DNA of 20,889 nt from an uncultured Prevotellaceae bacterium (GTDB lineage Bacteria; Bacteroidota; Bacteroidia; Bacteroidales; Muribaculaceae), in assembly GCA_937904375.1 (NCBI GenBank), contig CALDIG010000286.1:1-20889 (forward strand), written 5' to 3'. Position numbers and translations under genes: made by a program. Within the stretch, counting starts at the first letter, position 1; the number at the start of each line of letters is the position of its first letter. The notes below the pieces were generated by a model. The model saw only the letters and a program-made list of their open reading frames with translations, ran no database searches and had not been told where the DNA came from. Shown here in pieces: positions 14,948 through 20,889 of the stretch.

Positions 14948-15118
14948 CTTAAGTTTCGCAAGTTGTTAACTTGCTCAAAGTTTAATGTTTAGTGGTTAGA
15001 GTTTAGAGGATAATCAGTGTGAAATATAGAAAAATTTGAAAAACATTTTTTCTCTAAACACTAAACTATAACCTCTAAACTTCAAGTTTATAAAGTTTTA
15101 TAACTTTAGAAACTTGAG
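14948..15118. repeat. Family M MITE-like element, copy A (uninterrupted)
   Basis: The 171-bp element begins CTTAAGTTTC and ends GAAACTTGAG, imperfect terminal inverted repeats with one mismatch. It is flanked by the perfect 8-mer TTCTCTTA (14940-14947 and 15119-15126). The arms continue inward as imperfect inverted repeats made of CTCTAAA-type heptamers (left about 14978-15009, right about 15051-15080), leaving an AT-rich centre. It has no coding capacity. It starts 31 bp after the recQ stop. The remaining spacer (14877-14939) shows nothing else. Confidence 0.8.
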
Positions 15119-15149
15119 TTCTCTTATCATTATTTCATTAAAAATCATC

Positions 15150-16964
15150 TCATCTTTCTTCATATTCCTTTATTACAGCTGTGAATTGTTGCCAGTAGAG
15201 ATTGGTTTTGTACTCTCCTACTCCATAAAGCGTTCCAAATTGTGCTTTTGTCACGGGCTTCTCTTTTGCCATGATAGTTAACACTTTATCGCTAAATATC
15301 ATGTAGGGCGGAATGCCTTTGACCTTTGCCAGTGCCCTGCGTGTATCTTTTAGTCTTGCTAGCAGAACATTATCGATGACATTCTCAACATCGATAGGAA
15401 GCGTTGATGCTGAGGGTTTCTTCTTTGCCGGCTGGTTGTAATAGAACCGTGAAAGCTGTATCTTACGTTTCCCAAACAGCACTTCACGCCCAAATGGCGT
15501 TGATTTAAGATGGTCATCCTCTTCGTAGGCGATGTAAATCAATCCTAATTGTAGCATTTGAAGCAGGTAGGCGTTCCACATGGCTTGTGAGAGGTCGTGA
15601 CCCACGCCATAGGTTTTGAGTTTGTCATAGCCTTTATTGATGATTTCGCTCTTGCGAGACCCTCGCAATATGTCGATAAGCGTCATGAAACCCACACCCT
15701 CTTGGGTTCGTGCCATTGCGCTCAGTGCCATCTGGCATAAAGTAGTGCCGTCAAGTCTGTCGGGTGGATTGTTGCACACGTCGCAGTTGCCGCAGTCGTG
15801 GTCGTAGCGTTCGTTGAAATAGCTAAGGAGGATGCGTCGTCGGCACACTGTAGCTTCGGCATACTGCTGCATGCGGTTCAACTTCTCCACATTTATCATC
15901 GCCTGCCCTGAATTAAGAGCAAAGCTCATCAGTGTCTTCACGTCGCCAAAAGAGTAGAACATAAGAGCGTCGGCCTTCATTCCGTCGCGGCCGGCACGTC
16001 CTATTTCCTGATAATAGCTCTCAATGTTCTTGGGCATATTATTGTGAATTATCCATCTCACATTACTCTTGTCGATGCCCATACCGAAGGCAATAGTAGC
16101 GCAAATCACTTGCAGGTCGTCGTTGATGAAGGCTTGCTGCACACGCAGCTTGTGAGCGGTTGTCATACCGGCATGAAACGCCTGTGCGTCGATGCCTAAG
16201 CTTTGCAGGCTGGCGGCAAGGGTCTCGGTAGTCTTGCGACTCAGGCAATAGATGATGCCACTCTGTCCCTTGTGTTTCTCAATGAAGTTGACGATACGCT
16301 TAATCTTCGCACGTCCGCTCAGTCCACTCACCACGTTGAGTGAGATATTGGGACGGTCGAAGGAATTTATGAAGATTTTAGCGTTAGGGATGTTGAGCTG
16401 TTCTTTTATGTCGATGCGTGTCAAGCGGTCGGCAGTCGCAGTAAGTGCCAGTATGGGCACACCAGGAAATCGCTCTTTAACGAGCGATAGTTGACTATAT
16501 TCTGGTCTGAAATCATGCCCCCAATGCGAGATACAATGTGCCTCGTCGATGGCTATCATGTTGATTAGCATCTTTTGCGACCACTGGTCCATGTCGGCGA
16601 GCAGTCGCTCTGGAGAGATGTAAAGCAACTTTATGTTCTGCCTGAACACATTGTCGAGCACTTCACGGTTTTGCTGCTCACTCTGCTGGCTGTTAATTGC
16701 CGCTGCCGGGACACCATTTGCGATAAGGGCGTCAACCTGATCTTTCATTAACGCCAGCAGTGGCGACACGATGATTGAACACCCTGGCATTAGCAATGCA
16801 GGAATCTGATAGCACAGCGACTTGCCACCGCCAGTGGGCATGAGCACTACAGCATCATTGCCCTTCACCACATGCTCAATAACTTCATATTGCATGGGAT
16901 AAAAAGCATCGTAGCCGTAGAATTTTCTTAATACGGCAAGTGAGTTGTGTTTCAAGTCATGCAT
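15150..16964 (-). CDS. recQ: ATP-dependent DNA helicase RecQ
   Basis: 3'-5' DNA helicase of recombination and repair, 604 residues, close to the E. coli length. Domains in order: DEAD-type helicase with Walker A PTGGGKS (43-49) and DEAH (140-143); a second RecA-like domain ending in the arginine-finger motif EIGRAGRDG (about 322-330); the RQC zinc cluster with its cysteines in AEATVCRRR and DCGNCDVC (about 373-400); a winged-helix part; and a C-terminal HRDC domain (about 525-604). All parts seem intact. It starts 12 bp after the stop of the sugar-phosphate transferase gene and is surely on the same transcript. Confidence 0.97.
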   Translation of the reverse strand: MHDLKHNSLAVLRKFYGYDAFYPMQYEVIEHVVKGNDAVVLMPTGGGKSLCYQIPALLMPGCSIIVSPLLALMKDQVDALIANGVPAAAINSQQSEQQNREVLDNVFRQNIKLLYISPERLLADMDQWSQKMLINMIAIDEAHCISHWGHDFRPEYSQLSLVKERFPGVPILALTATADRLTRIDIKEQLNIPNAKIFINSFDRPNISLNVVSGLSGRAKIKRIVNFIEKHKGQSGIIYCLSRKTTETLAASLQSLGIDAQAFHAGMTTAHKLRVQQAFINDDLQVICATIAFGMGIDKSNVRWIIHNNMPKNIESYYQEIGRAGRDGMKADALMFYSFGDVKTLMSFALNSGQAMINVEKLNRMQQYAEATVCRRRILLSYFNERYDHDCGNCDVCNNPPDRLDGTTLCQMALSAMARTQEGVGFMTLIDILRGSRKSEIINKGYDKLKTYGVGHDLSQAMWNAYLLQMLQLGLIYIAYEEDDHLKSTPFGREVLFGKRKIQLSRFYYNQPAKKKPSASTLPIDVENVIDNVLLARLKDTRRALAKVKGIPPYMIFSDKVLTIMAKEKPVTKAQFGTLYGVGEYKTNLYWQQFTAVIKEYEER

Positions 16965-16976
16965 TTGGGAGAAATG

Positions 16977-18368
16977 TTATAGTGCGTTTTTCTCTCCGCG
17001 AATGGCATTTAACACGGTGAGGAACATGATCTTGATGTCGAGCATGAAATTCCAGTTCTCGGCATACCAAACATCATACTCCACACGTTTTTCCATCATC
17101 CACAGCTCATTGGTAGGGCCACGATAGCCATTAACCTGTGCCCAACCCGTGATGCCTGGCTTGATGGTGTGACGGAGCATGTATTTGTCAATAAGTTCGC
17201 TGTATTCTTTTGTCTGCTGAACCATGTGCGGACGAGGACCGACAATCGACATGTCACCTTTGAACACATTGATGAACTGCGGCAACTCATCGAGACTTGT
17301 CTTGCGCAGGAAGTTGCCGAATTTTGTCTTGCGTGGGTCATCTTTTGTGGCCTGCAAGGTGTCGCTCTTATCGTTGACTCTCATCGAGCGGAACTTATAG
17401 CACAAGAACGAGCGACCACGGTATCCAGTGCGCTCCTGCTTGAAGAACACTGGACCCGGCGACGAGAGCTTGATGCCTATAGCTATAGGCAAGAAAACAA
17501 TGGGGGAAAACAGAAGCACCAGCGACGAGAACAATAAATCCAGAGTGCGCTTTGCGAATTTGTTAAGAGGATTATTTAACGGATGCGGCCTTACCGATAA
17601 CACAGGCACCACGCCAAGCGTCTCAATCTCAAATCGCCGCGATATATACTTGCTCAACTGCGGCACATAGTAGAAGTCGATAGCGTTGCGCTCGGCAAGA
17701 TTAATCATGCTTTGCAGCTCATTGCGCTCATTCTCGGGAACAGCGCAGTACATCTCATCTACTCTGTGTGTATTAAGAAAATCTTCCAGAGTGTCGATGC
17801 CCGCGGTGTAGCATGGCAAGTCTTCTACCGGCTCTGTGTCAAAATATCCCACTATGTGATAGCCATAGCCTTGGTCTTTCTCGAGCTGCTTCATCAGTCT
17901 CACCCCGGCACCGGCATGACCACCACCTATGATTACAATCTGCTTATAGTTATATCCTTTACTTCTATACCACTTAAGAAGCTTGCGCGACACAATCCAC
18001 CATAGCGACAACGAGATTGTGAAAATGCCGTAGAACATCAACACATATCGCCACTTGGGCAGTGCATCGATGAAGGATACCAGCATCAAGAAAATCACTG
18101 CATGAAGTAGAACATACTTCACAAGATGGATGAGCACGCGGTCGATATACACCACCCTCTTGTCGTGAAGAGAGCTTAGAACATAAACGACAATGCAGAA
18201 CGAGAGGTTCAGCATCAGCCACACTTGCTTACTGAAGAAGGGCAACGAACCCATGTCGCCGATAATCATGCAAGTAGCGATATAAGCGGCATTGAGGACT
18301 ATAAAGTCAATGACAATGAATATCCAGCGTATAAAATGCCCGTATCTGCGTCTTGTTTTCACAGCCAC
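16977..18368 (-). CDS. Undecaprenyl-phosphate glucose phosphotransferase (WcaJ-type)
   Basis: This 463-residue inner-membrane enzyme starts exopolysaccharide or capsule synthesis by moving a sugar-1-phosphate, usually glucose, to undecaprenyl phosphate. Four to five N-terminal membrane helices (about 12-34, 48-66, 80-100, 106-126) are followed by a Rossmann-like domain with GGGHAGAG (148-155). A further membrane-associated helix (about 275-300) leads to the catalytic bacterial-sugar-transferase domain, with KFRSMRV (325-331), DELPQFINVFKGDMSIVGPRP (360-380) and PGITGWAQVNGYRG (404-417). The frame has no ATG: a TGA stop lies 24 nt upstream, and the best start is the GTG at 18366-18368. No polysaccharide cluster surrounds it, so the polymer is unknown. 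It precedes recQ by 12 bp. Confidence 0.92.
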   Translation of the reverse strand: MAVKTRRRYGHFIRWIFIVIDFIVLNAAYIATCMIIGDMGSLPFFSKQVWLMLNLSFCIVVYVLSSLHDKRVVYIDRVLIHLVKYVLLHAVIFLMLVSFIDALPKWRYVLMFYGIFTISLSLWWIVSRKLLKWYRSKGYNYKQIVIIGGGHAGAGVRLMKQLEKDQGYGYHIVGYFDTEPVEDLPCYTAGIDTLEDFLNTHRVDEMYCAVPENERNELQSMINLAERNAIDFYYVPQLSKYISRRFEIETLGVVPVLSVRPHPLNNPLNKFAKRTLDLLFSSLVLLFSPIVFLPIAIGIKLSSPGPVFFKQERTGYRGRSFLCYKFRSMRVNDKSDTLQATKDDPRKTKFGNFLRKTSLDELPQFINVFKGDMSIVGPRPHMVQQTKEYSELIDKYMLRHTIKPGITGWAQVNGYRGPTNELWMMEKRVEYDVWYAENWNFMLDIKIMFLTVLNAIRGEKNAL

Positions 18369-18381
18369 AATATCAATAAAG

Positions 18382-18479
18382 AAGGTGTGTCAAAACCAAT
18401 AATTATTCTATCCTGTTATTTTTGAAATTATACAGATAATCAAAAGAAACAGTAGTTTATTTCATTCTTGACACACCCA
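18382..18479. repeat. Small element bounded by 10-bp perfect inverted repeats
   Basis: GGTGTGTCAA (starting at 18384) and its exact complement TTGACACACC (ending near 18478) bound about 95 bp of AT-rich, non-coding DNA. The same 8-mer AATATCAA stands a few bases outside each end (18369-18376 and 18484-18491), but not right at the boundary. The ends look like transposon termini, so this may be a MITE or the remains of an insertion sequence. It sits directly upstream of the GTG start of the sugar transferase gene. Confidence 0.5.
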
Positions 18480-18492
18480 CTAAAATATCAAA

Positions 18493-18728
18493 TTTAAGTT
18501 TCGCAAGTTGTTAACTTGCTAAAAGTTTAAAGTTTAGTAGTTAGAGTTTAGAGGATAATCAGTGTGAAATATAGAAAAATTCGAAAAAAACATTTCTCTA
18601 AACACTAAAAATGCGATTTAGCGAGACAAGGCTAAGCTTGCTTAAAGCCTTGAGAGCGTGAGCATTTTATTTAAACTATAACCTCTAAACTTCAAGTTTA
18701 TAAAGTTTAAGAACTTTAGAAACTTGAG
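18493..18728. repeat. Family M MITE-like element, copy B, interrupted by family P
   Basis: Apart from a 66-bp insertion, it is 170 bp and aligns to copy A end to end with about a dozen differences, in the same orientation. It is flanked directly by TATCAAA (18486-18492 and 18729-18735). It starts 10 bp after the stop of the DUF349 gene. Its right end can fold as a stem of about 18 bp with few mismatches (18690-18728) and could act as a transcription terminator for that gene, but this is only inferred. Confidence 0.8.
18610..18671. mobile_element. Family P palindromic element, copy 2 (inserted into family M copy B)
   Basis: The segment starts AATGC and has GCATT at 18662-18666. Copy A of family M shows the empty site (CACTAAACTATAACC). 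Here TAAA stands on both sides (18606-18609 and 18672-18675), which fits a 4-bp target duplication. The inner part AAGGCT...AGCCTT can pair. It is the inverted equivalent of 10662-10719. It encodes nothing, so any movement would need a transposase from elsewhere. Confidence 0.7.
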
Positions 18729-18738
18729 TATCAAAAAA

Positions 18739-20793
18739 TCAAATTTTCTCGTCGATAATTTTAATTTTCTGCTCGAGCAGTGCTATCTCGTCCTTGAGGT
18801 TGGCAATCTTGCGCTCCATCTCCTTGACAATGGTGTTGCCGCTCTTTGATGTGGCGTTGAAGAAGCCCATGTTGTTCTCGTAGGTCTTTAGCTCATTGCA
18901 CTTCTGCTCGTAGGTGCGCACCAGTTTCTCGCGCTCGTGATAAACCTTGTCACTGCCCGATTGACTCATGGTGTTCTCAAAATTTGACAGGCGACTTCTG
19001 ATAGCCTTCATGTCAAATTTCTCGAATGTCTTATCGATAACCTCCTTATAGGCAGCGTAAATCTTATCTTTCTCCTTGAAAGGCACATGTCCTATCGACT
19101 GCCATTTTGACATTAGTTCTCTTATCTTCTGTGGTGCGTCCTCTACTTCTTCCTCACTATCAAGGATGACATTCACTTGAGCGATAAGTTCTTTCTTGGC
19201 TTTGAGGTTCTCATGCTCTACCGAGCGTTGGCTGGAGGTCTGTTTCTTCTTCTGCTCGAAGAAATAGTCACACGCCTCAATAAAGCGTTTCCACACGGCA
19301 TCACTGTGGCGTTTCACCACGGGACCTATGGTCTTCCACTCCTTCTGGAGGGCGATAAGGGCATCACTGGTCTCTTTCCAGTCGGTAGAGTCTTTCAACG
19401 CCTCGGCCTTTTCACATAGCTCGGTCTTTTTGGCCAGATTGGCTGCCAATTCTTCCTTCATCGACTTGAAGAAAGCAGCTTTCTTGGTGAAGAACTCGTC
19501 GCACGATTTGCGGAAACGGGCATAGAGGGCGGTATTAACCTTGCGTGAGGCGAAGCCGAGCTTCTTCCATTCTTCCTGTAGGGCGATAATCTGCTTGGTG
19601 GTATCGTCCCATGCGGCATAGGTCTTGAGACCATCGGTCTCAATCTTCTCTATCTCCTCGCAAAGAGCAGTCTTGGCATCGGCATTCACTTTCTCGCTTG
19701 CCTTGCGCTCCTCAAAATAAGCCTGGTGCTTCTTGTTAATTACTGCCGAGGCATTCTTGAAGCGAGCCCACAGCTCTTCTCTGATTTCTTTGGCCACAGG
19801 ACCCGTCTCGCGCCACTTGTCGTGCAGGGCTTGCAGCTTCTTGAAGGCTGCTATCACGTCGGTCTCCTCGTCAAGGGCTTCGGCGCCCTCACACAGCTGC
19901 TGCTTGACCTCAAGGTTTTTCTTGAAATCGTAGTCCCTCAGTTCCTTGTTTATCTTCAGGAGGTCGTAGAAATTCTCGATTGCCACCTGATAGGCTTTCC
20001 ACACTTCGGTTGTGCTTGTGGAAGGCACTTCGCCAATGGCTTTGAACTCTTGTTGCAGCTGCTGAACATGAGCAAACTGGCGGTTTATATTGTCGGTATC
20101 TTGAGAGATTGCCTTGATTTCCTCAATTATCTTGTTCTTCTTTTCGAGATTGGTCTGCTTTTCGGCTTCCTGCTCGGCATTGAACTCGGCGCGTTTCTCT
20201 TTAAACTCAGCGAGCAGCTCTTTTATTTTGTGTTCTATCTCATCTTCTTGAGCGACAAAAGCTTCTTCCTCGTTGCCACTCTCAACGAAGGCGGCTTTCT
20301 CTTTGCTTATCTCCTCTTTTCTGAGGGCAAAGAAGGCACCCTTGATTTGTGCTACTCGTTCTTTAACACTCTCTACTGGCATGGGCATCAGTTTCTCAAG
20401 TTGCTCAACAAGCTGTGCTTTGTCCAGAGCGGAATAATCTACAGCAGGAAGCTCCTCAACCTTTTCCTCTGGCTCCTTATCGGCTGGAGCCTCGGGCCGC
20501 GTCTCTTCTTTCTCCTCATCAGCAGGCTCCTCAACCACAGGGTCTTCGGCAGGAAGGGGCTCTTCGTCTGCTTTCTCCTCGGGTTGTGAGTCGTGCTGCT
20601 CAGGTTCTGGCTCTTGCTCTTGAGACGGTGCCTGCTCAACTTCAACTTGATTCTCAACTGCTACTGGTTCTTCGATTTCAGTAGATTTGTTTTCAACTGT
20701 TTCTGCCACATTCTCTACAGCAGCAGTTTCAGCATTTAGAGTTACGTCTTTCTCGACTTTCACGTCCGATTCTGACATTTCACGCGTTACCAT
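18739..20793 (-). CDS. DUF349 repeat protein with an acidic N-terminal tail
   Basis: A 684-residue, very charged, probably cytoplasmic protein of unknown function. Residues 1-115 are a low-complexity tail rich in E, P and A with no fold visible. A coiled-coil stretch follows (about 140-230). Five DUF349 repeats come next, each with a W or F then G.V and a second W or Y about 20 residues later: about 235-285, 300-365, 380-447, 460-520 and 535-597. Examples are KWRETGPVAKEIREELWARF (326-345) and EWKTIGPVVKRHSDAVWKRF (485-504). A C-terminal coiled coil closes it (about 612-684). This layout is standard in Bacteroidota. An alternative ATG is six codons in (20778). Its own promoter is upstream. 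Downstream are the M and TIR elements. Confidence 0.87.
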   Translation of the reverse strand: MVTREMSESDVKVEKDVTLNAETAAVENVAETVENKSTEIEEPVAVENQVEVEQAPSQEQEPEPEQHDSQPEEKADEEPLPAEDPVVEEPADEEKEETRPEAPADKEPEEKVEELPAVDYSALDKAQLVEQLEKLMPMPVESVKERVAQIKGAFFALRKEEISKEKAAFVESGNEEEAFVAQEDEIEHKIKELLAEFKEKRAEFNAEQEAEKQTNLEKKNKIIEEIKAISQDTDNINRQFAHVQQLQQEFKAIGEVPSTSTTEVWKAYQVAIENFYDLLKINKELRDYDFKKNLEVKQQLCEGAEALDEETDVIAAFKKLQALHDKWRETGPVAKEIREELWARFKNASAVINKKHQAYFEERKASEKVNADAKTALCEEIEKIETDGLKTYAAWDDTTKQIIALQEEWKKLGFASRKVNTALYARFRKSCDEFFTKKAAFFKSMKEELAANLAKKTELCEKAEALKDSTDWKETSDALIALQKEWKTIGPVVKRHSDAVWKRFIEACDYFFEQKKKQTSSQRSVEHENLKAKKELIAQVNVILDSEEEVEDAPQKIRELMSKWQSIGHVPFKEKDKIYAAYKEVIDKTFEKFDMKAIRSRLSNFENTMSQSGSDKVYHEREKLVRTYEQKCNELKTYENNMGFFNATSKSGNTIVKEMERKIANLKDEIALLEQKIKIIDEKI

Positions 20794-20842
20794 AGTTTAC
20801 AATTTTTTAAAGGTATTTTTTACCTAATTTTAAATTTAACTC

Positions 20843-20874
20843 CAAAAATACTGCTTTTTTGCTATATGGAGAAA
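20843..20874 (-). promoter_or_regulatory. Promoter of the DUF349 gene
   Basis: On the minus strand TTTC (20871-20874) is followed after 20 nt by TATTTTTG (20843-20850), an exact -7 box. Transcription would start near 20836, leaving a leader of about 43 nt that is very AT-rich. Confidence 0.55.
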
Positions 20875-20889
20875 AAAAAATGATGTTTT

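Noticed and set aside
19726..20589. 287-codon open frame on the + strand opposite the DUF349 gene
   Set aside because: It is a mirror of a strongly biased, E/K-rich coding strand, giving an L/F-rich translation without any domain. The DUF349 repeats on the other strand are clear.

Overview
The window looks like chromosomal DNA of a gut-type Bacteroidales (Bacteroidota), probably near Muribaculaceae or Prevotellaceae. The evidence is the gene families: a double DUF1599 protein, a DoxX/MauE protein next to tpiA, Bacteroidota-type LptD, a five-repeat DUF349 protein and a T9SS-type C-terminal domain. Promoter-like TAnnTTTG boxes, sometimes with a TTTG-like box about 20 nt upstream, and the lack of Shine-Dalgarno sequences agree. 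No plasmid, phage or full-length insertion sequence is visible. The genus is not determined.

Layout: five genes read rightward (189-6698): DUF1599, DoxX/MauE-thioredoxin-like, tpiA, mutS2 and corA. A strong hairpin at 6744-6778 marks the switch point. Everything from 7150 to 20793 reads leftward. In transcription order this is DUF349, WcaJ-type sugar-phosphate transferase, recQ, DUF3298 lipoprotein, rsmG, metallo-beta-lactamase-fold hydrolase, a tiny T9SS-tail protein, ilvE, an HD-domain protein and lptD. The genes are mostly housekeeping: glycolysis, amino-acid transamination, DNA repair, ribosome methylation, Mg2+ transport, and envelope or polysaccharide assembly. No single pathway unites them.

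The unusual part is between the genes. At least three families of small non-coding repeats can be recognised by hand. Family M is about 170 bp, with two near-identical copies (14948-15118 and 18493-18728), imperfect terminal inverted repeats and flanking 7-8 bp direct repeats. Family S has long inverted arms built of degenerate octamers (2149-2252, 3058-3253, 10599-10832, 13216-13319), with 8-bp flanking duplications at two copies. Family P is a 57-58 bp palindromic element, found once inside a family S copy and once, in the opposite orientation, inside a family M copy. The second M copy shows the empty site, so the order of insertion can be read. One S insertion appears to have cut off the last four residues of RsmG. 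Around these lie runs of degenerate heptamers and many tiny GC-rich hairpins.

A second candidate is a short leftward RNA at about 6741-6868, between the convergent corA and lptD genes. It has its own Bacteroidota-like promoter and a strong intrinsic terminator, and no good reading frame.
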